From Methanofollis sp. W23 (GTDB taxonomy: Archaea; Halobacteriota; Methanomicrobia; Methanomicrobiales; Methanofollaceae), in contig NZ_JAGGMN010000001.1 of NCBI RefSeq assembly GCF_017875325.1, positions 62,001-126,000 of the forward strand: a stretch of DNA of 64,000 bases, given 5' to 3'. The stretch's first letter is position 1. Every line of letters starts with the position of its first letter. The notes beneath the pieces are model-generated. The model saw only the letters and a program-made list of their open reading frames with translations, was not told the DNA's origin and made no database searches. Of this stretch, positions 28,241 through 38,023 are shown piece by piece. The position numbers and the translations under genes were made by a program.

Positions 28241-28262
28241 CCCCGCCACCGATAGATCGGTG

Positions 28263-29567
28263 ATGTTCAGGTTTCTCAGGGGTCTTTTCGGGAAGAATGA
28301 GGAAGAAATCCTCGCCCTTCACGTCGACGGGGTGGAAGAGTGGTTGGAGGCACATGAAAGGGAACTGGAAGAGCAACTGGTGGCCAAAACCGGCGAGACC
28401 AGGGTGACGGTTGTCGAGTCGCTCCAGGAACTCGAAGGAACCCTCAACACATTGAAGGACGCGGAGGGACGGGAAGATATTCCGTCGCGGTTGAAGACCG
28501 TCACCGAACGTTCGCTCCCCTCTTTTCTCACAGCAATGGATCAGCAGATCGCAAAGCCCCTGCCAGAAGATCCGGACGGGTTCTATGCCGCCGCCGCCGA
28601 CCTGATCACCGGGATCCTCAAGGTCCAGCGCGGCCAGGGGCGCTACCTGGCCGGGGCCTTCCCTGAAGAGATGAAGGAGTTCAGGCATGTCATCAGTCTC
28701 ATCGGCAATGCCGTCAACGACCTTACGGTCGTGGTAAAAGAGGCGCGGGACGCCCAGAAGCAGATCGATACTGCACGCGCCGCTCTCGACGCCCTCAAGG
28801 CGGCAAAGACCGGGATCACGGAAGCCGGCGAGCATGCGGCCGACCTGGAAAAGAGGATCGCGGCGGCCGAGCAGAACTTGCAGGAGAAGACCGCGGCGCT
28901 CCAGGGCCTCAGAGAGGGACAGCCCTACCAGGATGCTCTCAGGTCCAGGGACGCGGCAAAAGAACGCATCGAGAGGAGAGACGAGGCCGAGCGTGCAGTG
29001 CAGAGCCTTGGGGCCCAGGCCGCACGGGTCATCAGGAAGGCCGCACGGGTCTCGACCAGGGCAGACCGAAAAGAGGAGGCAAAGATGCTGAATGCATGCA
29101 TCGCTCTCCTCGACGATCCCGTGAGTGCAGGGGCCGAGAGGGTCGTCGCCGCCCTCCCCCCTGCGGTCAGGGCGGTCAGAGACCAGTTCGAGAGCGAAGA
29201 CCTGGCCATCAAGAGCAAGGAAGACCGGGGCCTCTTCTCAGAGGATGGAAAGATTGAGAAGGCGTTCACCGACGCCTTCGCCCATCTTGAGAGGATGAAG
29301 AAAGAGGCGGAAGAGGCAGAGGCACAGGCGCGTGCATACACGGCCCTTCATGAGGCTGAAGACCTTGAAAATGAGTGCGAGGCTCTCAAGGCCGGGGTGG
29401 CCGCCGACCAGACCGCCAGAAAAGAGGCAGAGGAACAGGTCGCGTCAGAGACCGAGCATATCCCCGAGCGGGCGCGCCGGCTCAGGGACACCCTTGTGCC
29501 GGTCGCAGGTGTCGAGGTGACCCTGGAGGGCGAGGGGTTCACCATACCTGCAGAAACCAGAACCTGA
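28263..29567 (+). CDS. large coiled-coil protein of unknown function
   Basis: 434 residues from the ATG at 28263, selected by the TATA spacing. The sequence is mostly charged helix: an N-terminal FLRGLFGKNEEEI segment, a central coiled coil rich in Ala/Glu/Lys (about 150-280; AEQNLQEKTAALQGLREG), and a second coiled region at about 340-400. A short beta-like tail GVEVTLEGEGFTIP ends it. No signal peptide. It may be a scaffold or DNA/cytoskeleton-associated protein; function unknown. Its last 29 bp overlap a convergent phosphoesterase gene. Confidence 0.7.
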   Translation: MFRFLRGLFGKNEEEILALHVDGVEEWLEAHERELEEQLVAKTGETRVTVVESLQELEGTLNTLKDAEGREDIPSRLKTVTERSLPSFLTAMDQQIAKPLPEDPDGFYAAAADLITGILKVQRGQGRYLAGAFPEEMKEFRHVISLIGNAVNDLTVVVKEARDAQKQIDTARAALDALKAAKTGITEAGEHAADLEKRIAAAEQNLQEKTAALQGLREGQPYQDALRSRDAAKERIERRDEAERAVQSLGAQAARVIRKAARVSTRADRKEEAKMLNACIALLDDPVSAGAERVVAALPPAVRAVRDQFESEDLAIKSKEDRGLFSEDGKIEKAFTDAFAHLERMKKEAEEAEAQARAYTALHEAEDLENECEALKAGVAADQTARKEAEEQVASETEHIPERARRLRDTLVPVAGVEVTLEGEGFTIPAETRT

Positions 29568-30273
29568 CAAAATCAGTCACCGCAAACTCTGGATGCGCCC
29601 CGCGGCAGGCCCCCACCCTGAGGATGGTGGGGGCGTCCAGTTCGACCAATGCGCCCCTGAGCGGGAAGGCAGGCATGGGCGTGAATGTCAGGGGGCGGGG
29701 CACGACCTCTTCCTTGTGTCTCTGGCAGCAGAGCGGGACGTGCTGGTGCCCGCAACAGAGATGGGAGAGTCCTCGGCGTTCGAGTTCGGCAAAGGCCATC
29801 TCAGGGGTGTAGTGGTACCCGGAAAAGGAAGGGCCTGGCCGGTGGGAGAGACGCTGCCAGAAGGGGCGGTCGGTGAGGGCGTTGCCAGGACGGATCGGGC
29901 CGCCATGCACAAAGAGAGTGGCGTCAAGCACCCACTCCTCAGGAAGGTCCCTGACCTCCTCCAGGAGAGGGGACCCCTCAAGGGCGCGGTGGGCGGCAAG
30001 ACTCGCGACATCGCTCCCGCTCACCGGAATGTCGTGGAGGAAGGCATGGTCATGGTTGCCGAGGATCGAGACGACCGGCATCTCCTGTCTGAGGTCTCGC
30101 ACCCCCCTGAGGGTGTCCATCGGGGCATATCCCCGGCCGAGGAGGTCGCCGAGGTTGACGGCTCCCTCGACTTCCCCGAAATATGACTGGAATGCCGGAT
30201 CTTTTACGAGAGCAATCATTTTCAAGAGTGCAGGGGCGTCGGCATGGACGTCGGAGAAGATGAGCGTCGCCAC
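29539..30273 (-). CDS. calcineurin-like metallophosphoesterase
   Basis: 244 residues. Two-metal phosphoesterase motifs in order: FSDVHAD (6-12), NLGDLLGRG (GD motif), GNHDHAF, FVHGGP, CCGHQHVP. The residues match YfcE/YfcE-like and archaeal phosphodiesterase members; substrate unknown. It is cytosolic in appearance. Its 3' end overlaps the convergent coiled-coil gene by 29 bp, giving complementary mRNA ends. Near the start, an oppositely oriented gene for a small membrane protein begins within about 60 bp. Confidence 0.85.
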   Translation of the reverse strand: MATLIFSDVHADAPALLKMIALVKDPAFQSYFGEVEGAVNLGDLLGRGYAPMDTLRGVRDLRQEMPVVSILGNHDHAFLHDIPVSGSDVASLAAHRALEGSPLLEEVRDLPEEWVLDATLFVHGGPIRPGNALTDRPFWQRLSHRPGPSFSGYHYTPEMAFAELERRGLSHLCCGHQHVPLCCQRHKEEVVPRPLTFTPMPAFPLRGALVELDAPTILRVGACRGAHPEFAVTDFVRFWFLQVW

Positions 30274-30333
30274 ACCATGATCTCACCACAACCTCCAATA
30301 AATGTGCGCCCCCATCTCTCTCTATTGAAGAAC

Positions 30334-30678
30334 ATGGAGTTGCAGGATATACGCAGGAGATTGTGGGCGGTCGTCCCGGCGGTGGCGTTCGGAGGGTTGC
30401 TCGTCTCGGTGGTGGCGCTTCTCGTCGCAGGGGAATCGGTCATGAATGTCTACCACCCGTACTGGGCGGCCGGCAAATGGGGGTGTATCATCGCCTCCTT
30501 TGTCCTCGGGTATGCGGCGTATCAGAAGAAGAGAAAAGATCTCGTCTCCCTCCTGGCCCCCCTGTACGCGGTGCTCATCTTTCTCACCGGCGACTTCTCG
30601 GGGGGGCCGATCATGCAGGTGGCCTATGCGGCGACGATCACTATCCTTGCGGTGAGGCTTGAGAAAAGATTTGAATGA
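30334..30678 (+). CDS. small four-helix membrane protein
   Basis: 114 residues from the ATG at 30334 (MELQDIRRRLWAVVP); an in-frame start at 30244 would overlap the divergent phosphoesterase. Four predicted helices (AVAFGGLLVSVVALLVAG, WGCIIASFVLGYAAY, LVSLLAPLYAVLIFLTGDF, PIMQVAYAATITILAV). No known domain. It is followed by another conserved gene 19 bp downstream, likely as a two-gene unit. Confidence 0.6.
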   Translation: MELQDIRRRLWAVVPAVAFGGLLVSVVALLVAGESVMNVYHPYWAAGKWGCIIASFVLGYAAYQKKRKDLVSLLAPLYAVLIFLTGDFSGGPIMQVAYAATITILAVRLEKRFE

Positions 30679-30697
30679 GCGCAGAGAGGTAGAGGAT

Positions 30698-31183
30698 ATG
30701 GGACGTGCAGATTCCTATCTTGACGCATATATCGAGCGGGTCAGGTCGGCGTTCATGGGCCTGGATGATGAGACGGCGCATACCGTCGCTTCCGCCCTCC
30801 TTGGGTTCAAGTTTGGGCTCTACGGGAATGTGGTTGCAAAGGCAGAGGCGGCCCTCACCCGCCTGGAAGGAGAAACGGTGCCTGGCGCAGGGGCATTGAA
30901 GACCGCCCTGCAGGTCCTGCGGCAGCGGGCACGTGACCTCAAGGCCTCGGTCCTGGTCTCGACCGGGCTCCCCCCCTTCTCTGAAGGAGCGCGGCAGTAC
31001 CTTGCAATAACTCTCCCGCCTGGCGAGATCGAGGACGAGGCCACGTTCACCCTGGACAACGCCCTCCTCCTCCTGTACGCCGTGGGTGCGGTCGCCTCCC
31101 CTGACGACGAGCAGGCGCTCGACGAACACCGTGGCCTTCCCCTCCAGGTCCTCTCCTCGTACAAGAAACAGCTGCGTCTATGA
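30698..31183 (+). CDS. conserved hypothetical helical protein
   Basis: 161 residues from the ATG at 30698, preceded by GAGAGGTAG. Predicted helical: YLDAYIERVRSAFMGLDDETAHTVASALLGFKFGLYGNVVAKAEAAL, then a central helix pair and a C-terminal region with NALLLLYAVGAV. No membrane segment, no recognised domain. It follows the small membrane protein by 19 bp and may partner it. Lineage-specific function is unknown. Confidence 0.55.
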   Translation: MGRADSYLDAYIERVRSAFMGLDDETAHTVASALLGFKFGLYGNVVAKAEAALTRLEGETVPGAGALKTALQVLRQRARDLKASVLVSTGLPPFSEGARQYLAITLPPGEIEDEATFTLDNALLLLYAVGAVASPDDEQALDEHRGLPLQVLSSYKKQLRL

Positions 31184-31602
31184 GATCTTAGTCCGGAGCG
31201 GTGATCTGGGGTTTTGCGCGGGAGCGGACGCGTTAAGGTAATGTTGGGGCTGGAATGCCTTCACCGGGTTCTGCACGCTCTCCCTGCCACAGAAAAGCCG
31301 TCATCTGGATTTTTCAGGGCCTGAACAGTATCTTTATATGTCCCCTCAAAAAGATCGCGCTGAATTCCAGGCAGACACCACGCCCATATTTCCGCGTTCT
31401 GGGAGTTCTGGTTTTGGGTATCATCTGTGCTTTTTTCGGCCATCCTGGGGCGGGAAGGGCCCTCGCTTCTCACTGGATTTCATGAAATACCTGCACGCTA
31501 CCGAGATAAAAAATATGCCCGTTCTGACCCCGGATCCCGGGGGCAGAACCCAAAACCAGGGCCGTATCGGCCAGATCTGTTCAGGTGTCAGGGTGGAGGA
31601 GG
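31184..31602. other. gene-free stretch, no element termini seen
   Basis: 419 bp between a stop codon and the stop of the convergent membrane protein. There is a TATA-like CTTTATATG at about 31331 with a following open frame of 96 codons, but that frame lacks codon bias and a ribosome site. The typical dispersed repeat modules are not recognisable here, which is unusual for this genome segment. A small RNA or a decayed gene is possible; neither is shown. Confidence 0.4.
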
Positions 31603-32199
31603 TCACGAGATCCCCTTCCCTGCCCTGAGTGCAAGGATGATGAAGAGAATCCCGATGACCGGGAGGCCGATGACACCATACAACCATAAAAAGCCGATGA
31701 GCGGGATGATGGAGTCGCTTGCGAGCATGAACGGCCCGACCAGGAGGAGGGTCAGGAGAGCAAAGAGACTCACCACTCCCGTGACCCCCATGGCGGCCCT
31801 GACCGCTGCTGTCCTTTCCGGGAGAGAGAAAAGAAACAGGACGGAGCAGGGGGGGAGGAGAAGGAATGCGACAGTCCAGAGAGACGGGATGAGACCAGAA
31901 CCCCCGATGAGACGACTGAACCCCAGGGGGACCGAGAGGAAGGTGGTGGCGACGATCACCCCGATCACAAGAAGGAGAGGGAGACCGAAGTACCATCGTC
32001 GGCCTCCAGAGCCACTGAGCAGGAGTGCTGCTCCGACAAGAGAGATGCTCCCGAGGAGGAGCGGCAGGACCACTTCAAGCATAGTGGGAGGGAGAGGTGT
32101 AACCACCATGAGGACGGAGAAGACCCAGGGATAGAAGAAAAGGAAGGAGGTGTATATGAGGGCTGTGGCGGATATATTCACTTCGTCTAGGTCTGTCAT
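31603..32199 (-). CDS. six-helix membrane protein, unknown
   Basis: 198 residues with six clear hydrophobic stretches (ALIYTSFLFFYPWVFSVLMVV, MLEVVLPLLLGSISLVGAALL, WYFGLPLLLVIGVIVATTFL, LWTVAFLLLPPCSVLFLF, GVTGVVSLFALLTLLLVGPFM, IIPLIGFLWLYGVIGLPVIGILFIIL). No family recognised. Minus-strand TATA-like GATATATACA lies about 70 bp upstream near 32265-32275. Convergent with the hypothetical gene at 30698. The coding call rests on the regular hydrophobic pattern. Confidence 0.6.
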   Translation of the reverse strand: MTDLDEVNISATALIYTSFLFFYPWVFSVLMVVTPLPPTMLEVVLPLLLGSISLVGAALLLSGSGGRRWYFGLPLLLVIGVIVATTFLSVPLGFSRLIGGSGLIPSLWTVAFLLLPPCSVLFLFSLPERTAAVRAAMGVTGVVSLFALLTLLLVGPFMLASDSIIPLIGFLWLYGVIGLPVIGILFIILALRAGKGIS

Positions 32200-33784
32200 C
32201 TCCCACTCCAGTGTGTTTGAGAATGTGCAGGTCTTTCTTGATTATGCGATCAATTTTCCTGTATATATCGTGTGTGATATGATTCTGGACGTTTGTTCTC
32301 CGGAAAAAAGCCATGGGCAAGAATTTCGACTCTATAGAATTGGGCATGATCCCCAGGTTCAAAAGAATCGTGGATCTTCTGGGTCGTGCACCGATTGATA
32401 GCCAACTCCCGTCTCTCCTCGTCGAGATACCGATGACAGTTCTGTGATGCGGGCGGCATGTCTGATGATCATCACGTCTCCCCACATCCGCAGGATGAAG
32501 ACGGGGTCGGGAAGGCAGAATCGATGACCATGAAGAGGGCACCGCCGTCCTGAACCTATCGTGTGGCAGGGGTCCGGGGGGGCGGCACTCGCCCCCGTCA
32601 GAGATTTATCAAGATTATTTCTACAGAACCGGAGTAACAGTTTTCGGGATAATTTTCATGGAGGTCATCCCAACACTCTCCCGCCTTCCCCTTCGCAGAA
32701 GATAGCAATGGATGTGGTGGGGTGTTCCTCCGCTTTTCGGTGAGCCCCCATGTGTTCATGCCTTCCCACACCATTGGCTGGGGGCGCTGCCCCCGGACCC
32801 CAGGGATGGCGATGGGAGCAGGAAGGCAGAGTAATGATCAAGAAGACGGGCTGCGATCCCCCGCCACTCTTCATCCGTGGGGGGTTCGTGGGCTGGCACG
32901 CCCGCCGGCAGAGAGAGACATCAAGAGGATTTACTATGAAAGTGATCTGAAGATCATCTCTTTCGGTTTGCATGATGATCATTTGAACTCCCCATATCCC
33001 GTTGAATCAATCCTACACAAATAGGATGGACCCTCCCTCATTGTGATCGGCGCTCTGCCTTCCTGACCCCATCTTCATGCCAGGGGGTCCGGGCGGCACC
33101 CGCTCCCGGCATCGGGATCTGGGGCGGCGTGATGATCTGGTGTGCCGCTCTCACCGCAGAACCTTCATCCTCGTCTCGCGCCGGGGGAACCCCCACCCCC
33201 CACGACGAAGATGGTCGAGAGGCGGCGATGAACCCAGATCTTCCAGATGTCCTGTCATGAGGAAAAGGATCCCTCTCCATCTCGAAACGCCGCTCAAAGA
33301 AATTTTCATCGCGTATGCTTGAAGCCTGGGTTCATGATCGATTCTACAGAGCCGAGCACTGGAACCATCATACAAACCTCCCAGGTCGATCGCCAGGATT
33401 ATTTTCATGGAACATATCCCACAACTCTCATGGGGGAAATATCTCCTCGACCTGAAATGCATCCTTTCTGAAATTCGAAACGCTCTCCTCCACGGGGAGA
33501 CTCCGCCCCCCGGACCCCCGCAGGGGCGATTGATCAGGGATGGCAGAGCAATGGATCAGACGAGGATCATCTGTTCTGGATCGAGTGCGTGCCGTCTGCT
33601 TCAATTTTCATGAGAAGGGGCTACTGTCATTCTCCCAATCGTGTGGCGGGGGGACTGGGGGGCGGCGAGCCCCCCAGCATAAACTATGCATTCAAAATTT
33701 CTGGAAAGGAATGTTTCGGTTTGAGGGGATCTTCACCCCAAGAGTGTTTTGGGATATCCTTCTCTTCAAAAAAAGAGCGTAACC
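32200..33784. repeat. 1.6-kb gene-free stretch rich in dispersed elements
   Basis: No credible gene. Units: palindromic module from 32327 (CTCTATAGAATTGGGCATG); reverse unit 32455-32627 with GATGACCATGAAGAGG, stem and terminus TTTCTACAGAACC; TTTTCATGGAGGTCATCCCA at about 32653; a unit 32755-32945 with GCCTTCCC/GGAAGGCAGAG and GGGGGCGCTGCCCCC; a similar half at 33055-33115; a minus-oriented composite from about 33160 to 33353 ending ATTCTACAGAGCC; another TTTTCATGG module near 33400; and a stem GGGGGGCGGCGAGCCCCCC near 33660-33680. This is the densest array in the window. Confidence 0.6.
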
Positions 33785-35587
33785 CTACACAAATGGCAGG
33801 ACCACTCTTTTCTTATCATCCACGCCCTTGAGGTCGATGAACCCGCCGCCTGTCCCGGCATATGTTGCCCGCCAGCGCTCGCCTGCAGGCAGGGAAAAGG
33901 ACCAGACGCGGGTGTACTCCCCGTCGGTCCCGCTCGAAAACGAGGGCGCCGGGGCGGCGTCCTCGCCGGCGTCAGGGGAGAGGTCGTAGACCGTGAGGTC
34001 GACCGCCTGGTCGGTGTGGTTCCTCACCTCGACGACGACGCGGCCGTCATGGACCTGTTTTCTCGCGACGACCTTGCGCATGATCCGCCCCTCCAGGGCC
34101 GAGATGTCAGGGACCGGTTTGTCCACGACCTCCGCGACCTTCTCGGCGATCGCGGGCATCACCGCGCAGACCGCCCGCGCCCGGTCCTGGCGCTGCTTGT
34201 TCTTCTCCCGGCGGGCAAGCCAGGCCTTCAGTTCCCGTCCCAGTTCCTGGAGGACCAGGGTGACCTCGCGCTCGATCTCAGGGATAGAGGCGACGGCGTC
34301 CTTGCTCTCCGAAGTGAAGGGGACATTGGTGGAGGCCACGTGCACGAGGATGAGCACCGGACCGGTCGGGAGGCCAGACTGGGAGAGGTTGTAGTTCTTC
34401 CAGTTCACCCCGGCCACCGCCCCGGTGATCGCGCACGCCCCCTGCTGGTAGATGAGAGGGACGCGGTTTGCAAACCGCATCAACTGCGCCGAACCCTCGG
34501 GGTCGAGTCTGCCCCCATACCCGATCGCCGCCTCGACCACGAATGGATGGCCTGAGAAGACCGCGGCCGGCCTGGTGCGGGCCCTGACAAAGTCGAGTTG
34601 GAACTCCTTCTCAAGCCCTCTTGCCATGAGTTCCTCGCCGATGGGAGAGAGACAGACACTTGTCGGCGGCGGCGGGACATGGACCTCCTGCATCCCGGCA
34701 TGGAGCGCCTTCAGATGTGCGGCGCCAAGGGCGCCTACCGAGATCTCGGGCGCGAGCCCGGCCGTCTCCGCGATTGTAAGCGCCGTCTTTTGTCCCACCC
34801 TGGAGAAGGAGTCGACCAGGAACTCGAGGAGCGACTGCTCTGGTGCGGCCGACGCCATCCGCTTGAGGGTGCCGAGTTCGGTGCCGTGCGGGTGGGGCTT
34901 GATCGACTCTGGCGGCCTGATCGGTTCGGCCGAGACCCGTTCAAAAGTCTCGGCCTCGCCGTCGATCTCCACCCTGACCCGTGCGTGCGGGTTGACGACC
35001 GAGGTATATTTGAGATATTCGAGGAGGCGCTTCCTGGCTGCGAGGGTCGAGGCGAACTCGAGTTCGATCCTCGTCCCATGGGTCCGGTCCCAGACGACCT
35101 CCTCGTGGCTGAGCACCTGGGGTTCGTTCGTCTCGGTCCTGATCATCAGGGCGAAGCGGTGGGCCTGGACCTTTGCCGAGGTCCGCGAGGTCACCACCGC
35201 CGGCGTCCCGGTGGTGAGCTGGGCATACAGCACCGCCGCCGAGATCCCGATCCCCTGCTGTCCGCGGCTCTGCCTGATCTGGTGGAAGCGCGAGCCGTAC
35301 AGGAGTTTGCCAAAGACGTTCGGGACATTTTCCGGGACGATGCCCGGCCCATTGTCCTCGACCGCCACCCGGTACGCCCCCTGTCCGCTCTTCCTGATGC
35401 TCACATAGATGTCAGGGAGGACCTCGGCCTCCTCGCAGGCGTCCAGGGCATTGTCCACCGCCTCCTTGATGGTGGTGATGATCCCGCGGGTCGGGGAGTC
35501 GAAGCCCAGCAGGTGCTTGTTCTTCTCGAAGAACTCAGCGACCGAGATGCTGCGCTGCTCTTTTGCCAGGTTTTCAGCGATCCCCAC
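33785..35587 (-). CDS. top6B: DNA topoisomerase VI subunit B
   Basis: 600 residues. ATPase subunit of the archaeal type IIB topoisomerase that relaxes and decatenates DNA. GHKL motifs: [12 protein letters not shown] (N box), VEDNGPGI, and [23 protein letters not shown] (lid). The transducer region follows, and the last 90 residues have an immunoglobulin-like beta pattern ([23 protein letters not shown]), as in methanogen subunits. Its stop-proximal neighbour is repeat DNA; its start overlaps the end of hisS by 14 bp. Subunit A is not adjacent: it lies on the other strand at 40.6 kb. Confidence 0.96.
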   Translation of the reverse strand: MGIAENLAKEQRSISVAEFFEKNKHLLGFDSPTRGIITTIKEAVDNALDACEEAEVLPDIYVSIRKSGQGAYRVAVEDNGPGIVPENVPNVFGKLLYGSRFHQIRQSRGQQGIGISAAVLYAQLTTGTPAVVTSRTSAKVQAHRFALMIRTETNEPQVLSHEEVVWDRTHGTRIELEFASTLAARKRLLEYLKYTSVVNPHARVRVEIDGEAETFERVSAEPIRPPESIKPHPHGTELGTLKRMASAAPEQSLLEFLVDSFSRVGQKTALTIAETAGLAPEISVGALGAAHLKALHAGMQEVHVPPPPTSVCLSPIGEELMARGLEKEFQLDFVRARTRPAAVFSGHPFVVEAAIGYGGRLDPEGSAQLMRFANRVPLIYQQGACAITGAVAGVNWKNYNLSQSGLPTGPVLILVHVASTNVPFTSESKDAVASIPEIEREVTLVLQELGRELKAWLARREKNKQRQDRARAVCAVMPAIAEKVAEVVDKPVPDISALEGRIMRKVVARKQVHDGRVVVEVRNHTDQAVDLTVYDLSPDAGEDAAPAPSFSSGTDGEYTRVWSFSLPAGERWRATYAGTGGGFIDLKGVDDKKRVVLPFV

Positions 35588-36809
35588 CGGCCTTCACCCC
35601 GGCAACAACCTCAGAGAGGTCCATCTCCCGCTGATCCCCGGTGTGCAGGTCCTTGAGGGTGACGGTCCCTGCTTCGGCCTCGCGCTGGCCGATGATACAG
35701 GCGAAGTCGGCGGTCTTTGCGGCATGGGAGAGCTGCCCCCCGATCCCGCGCTCAAGCAGGTTCAGTTCGGCGGTGACTCCGGCCGCACGGAGGGCGCGGG
35801 CGGTCCTGAAGGCCGCCGCCTGAAACCCGGGCTGCGAGAGGACGGCGACCAGGGGCGGTCTGGATATCGGGGTCTCGCCGAGGGCGACCATCACGCGGTC
35901 GAACCCGATGGCAAACCCGCAGCTGGCCGCATCGTCCCCACCAAAAAGTTTGGCCAGACGGTAGTTGCCGCCACCGACGACCTGGCTCTCGGCGCCGAGG
36001 TTGGGAGCAAAACCCTCGAAGACCATCCCGGTATAATAGTCCAGGCCCCTGACGATCCCGAAGTTGAGAGTGTACTCGGTCTCTGAGTCGTCGAGGATGG
36101 AGAAGATCTCCTCGATCCGTGCTTTCTCCGGGATGTCGCCGCAGATCTCGAAGGCCTCCTCTGGGGTCTGGCAGGAGACCAGGCCGGTGAGGGCGTCCTC
36201 GAGTTCGTCCTGGCCACAGGTCTGGAGACAGGCTGAGAGCCCTTCAAAGTCGCGCTTGTCCAGGAGCCCCATCACCTGCCGCTGGAGCCCTGGCTCGATC
36301 CCTGCGAGGAGATGCTTCATCGGGGCAAGGAACCCGACCTTGAGGTCGTACTCCAGCCCGACCGACCTGAGGATGTCGTCTGCCACCATCACCACCTCGG
36401 CATCGGCCGCCGCCGAGTCGGCCCCGATCAGCTCCACGCCGAACTGCCAGAACTGGCGGTACCGCCCCTTCTGCGGGCGTTCATACCTGAAACAGTCTGC
36501 CACATAGAACCACCTGAGGGGCTTGGGGAGAGAGCGCCCTTCATTGACATACATCCGCGCCACCGAGGCGGTCACCTCAGGGCGGAGGGTCATCTGCCGC
36601 CCGCCCTTGTCCTCGAAGGTGTACATCTCTTTCTTGATGTTCTCGCCCGAGCGCATGGTGAAGAGTTCCACATGCTCGAAGATCGGGGTACAGACCTCGC
36701 CATACCCCCACCTGGCGACGGCCTCGCGCATTGTCACTTCCGCGGCTCGCCGACGCGCCATCTCGTCGGGCAGAAAGTCCCTGGTTCCACGTGGTTTCTG
36801 AAGCATCAC
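35574..36809 (-). CDS. hisS: histidyl-tRNA synthetase
   Basis: 411 residues. Charges tRNA-His. Class II features: [14 protein letters not shown] start, [18 protein letters not shown], and the family signature [14 protein letters not shown]. The C-terminal anticodon-binding domain begins about 320 ([10 protein letters not shown]). First gene before top6B on the same strand; the 14-bp overlap makes translational coupling likely. The upstream spacer of 38 bp separates it from a membrane protein gene on the same strand. Confidence 0.96.
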   Translation of the reverse strand: MMLQKPRGTRDFLPDEMARRRAAEVTMREAVARWGYGEVCTPIFEHVELFTMRSGENIKKEMYTFEDKGGRQMTLRPEVTASVARMYVNEGRSLPKPLRWFYVADCFRYERPQKGRYRQFWQFGVELIGADSAAADAEVVMVADDILRSVGLEYDLKVGFLAPMKHLLAGIEPGLQRQVMGLLDKRDFEGLSACLQTCGQDELEDALTGLVSCQTPEEAFEICGDIPEKARIEEIFSILDDSETEYTLNFGIVRGLDYYTGMVFEGFAPNLGAESQVVGGGNYRLAKLFGGDDAASCGFAIGFDRVMVALGETPISRPPLVAVLSQPGFQAAAFRTARALRAAGVTAELNLLERGIGGQLSHAAKTADFACIIGQREAEAGTVTLKDLHTGDQREMDLSEVVAGVKAGGDR

Positions 36810-36847
36810 TACGTCTCCTCTCTAAGTATTTCGGCCAGGACCTTATC

Positions 36848-37228
36848 TTACCTGCGTCCGGCGCTGCCCAGGAACCGATCCACGGCGCTCTCGCTGCCCT
36901 TCCAGACCTTTTCCCGCTCCATGCGCCCCTGGAGGTACAGGGCAAGCAGGACCGCACCCAGGGCAAGGAACTCAAGATCCTCAGAGGTGTACGCCATCAA
37001 AAATCCAAAGAGCGAAAGGGCCGAGTACAGGACGCCCCTGTACGCCGCCTGCCGGTAGCCAGGGAGGGCGGTGCGCCAGAAGATCCTGGCGTCCCGCAGC
37101 CAGAGGAAGAAGGTGACCGCCGTCCCGAAACCGGCCACATAGAGGAGATAGGTCATTGCCGAGAGGTGGTCTGCGCATCGGTTTATGCCTGTCGCCAGGG
37201 GGAGCATGATATACAGGAGCGATGCCAT
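36848..37228 (-). CDS. small four-helix membrane protein
   Basis: 126 residues from 37228, or 102 if translation begins at the ATG at 37156 (MTYLLYVAGFGTAV). Three to four hydrophobic segments (TYLLYVAGFGTAVTFFLWL, GVLYSALSLFGFLMAYT, LEFLALGAVLLALYL), then a basic tail MEREKVWKG ... GSAGRR. No family recognised. It precedes hisS on the same strand by 38 bp and is divergent from larB. Confidence 0.6.
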   Translation of the reverse strand: MASLLYIMLPLATGINRCADHLSAMTYLLYVAGFGTAVTFFLWLRDARIFWRTALPGYRQAAYRGVLYSALSLFGFLMAYTSEDLEFLALGAVLLALYLQGRMEREKVWKGSESAVDRFLGSAGRR

Positions 37229-37246
37229 CTAATGTATGAGGGGAAT

Positions 37247-38023
37247 ATGTCGTCAGACCGAGACCTGAGGGAGGTGCTCGACGCCTATGCCGCCGGGGAA
37301 CTCTCCCTCGACGATACCATAGAGAGAATATCAGGGCTCAGAATCGCAAAGGTCGGGGAACTTGCACGGATTGATCTCGGACGCGAGGTGCGGTGCGGGA
37401 TCCCTGAGGTGGTCCTTGCCGAGGGGAAGGACACCCAGGACCTCGTCGAGATCATGCTCCGCCACACCGGGGCGGCCGGGCGGTGTCTGGCGACGCGGGT
37501 GAGCGCCGCGCAGGCTACGGCGGTGGAGGAGGCCGCAGTGAAGGCCGGGTTCTCCTTCCGTCATGAAGAACGGGCGCGGACCCTTGTGCTCTCCAAGGGC
37601 GGTGCGCCTGAAAAGCACACGGGGGTCGTCGCCGTGCTCACCGCAGGGACGGCCGACATCAGGGTCGCCGAGGAGGCGCGGGTCGTCGCCGAGGAGATGG
37701 GGTGCACCGTGAAGACCGCCTACGACGTCGGCGCCGCCGGGGTCCACCGCCTCTTCCCGGCCCTCCAGGACCTGGCCGGGGCGCATGTCTATGTGGTGGC
37801 CGCCGGACGGGAGGGGACCCTGCCCGCGGTCGTCGCGGGGCTCGTGGACAAACCGGTGATCGGCGTCCCGGTCTCGACTGGATACGGGTATATGGGCGCC
37901 GGCGAGGCGGCACTTGCCAGCATGCTCCAGTCCTGCTCGGTGCTGACCGTGGTGAACATCGATGCCGGGTTTGTGGCCGGAGCACATGCCGCACAGATCG
38001 CGGCCCTGACGAGGCATGCATGA
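37247..38023 (+). CDS. larB: LarB-type nickel-pincer cofactor carboxylase
   Basis: 258 residues from the ATG at 37247, chosen for the GAGGGG site just upstream; ATG at 37232 is an alternative. The C-terminal two-thirds is an AIR-carboxylase (PurE-like) domain: VVAVLTAGTADIRVAEEARVVAEEMG, YDVGAAGVHRLF, AGREGTLPAVVAGLVDKPVIGVP and GYGYMGAGEAALASMLQSC. LarB carboxylates and hydrolyses nicotinic acid adenine dinucleotide to start nickel-pincer cofactor synthesis. ATGA overlap with an NMN adenylyltransferase gene fits that substrate. LarC is not in this window; LarE is at 62.8 kb. Confidence 0.85.
   Translation: MSSDRDLREVLDAYAAGELSLDDTIERISGLRIAKVGELARIDLGREVRCGIPEVVLAEGKDTQDLVEIMLRHTGAAGRCLATRVSAAQATAVEEAAVKAGFSFRHEERARTLVLSKGGAPEKHTGVVAVLTAGTADIRVAEEARVVAEEMGCTVKTAYDVGAAGVHRLFPALQDLAGAHVYVVAAGREGTLPAVVAGLVDKPVIGVPVSTGYGYMGAGEAALASMLQSCSVLTVVNIDAGFVAGAHAAQIAALTRHA

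Noticed and set aside
31338-31628. 96-codon frame with a TATA-like element upstream
   Set aside because: No ribosome site, no recognisable fold and mixed composition; it overlaps the convergent gene's end.
37331-38017. 228-codon open frame opposite larB
   Set aside because: Shadow frame in GC-rich DNA; larB and its ATGA-coupled partner explain the region.
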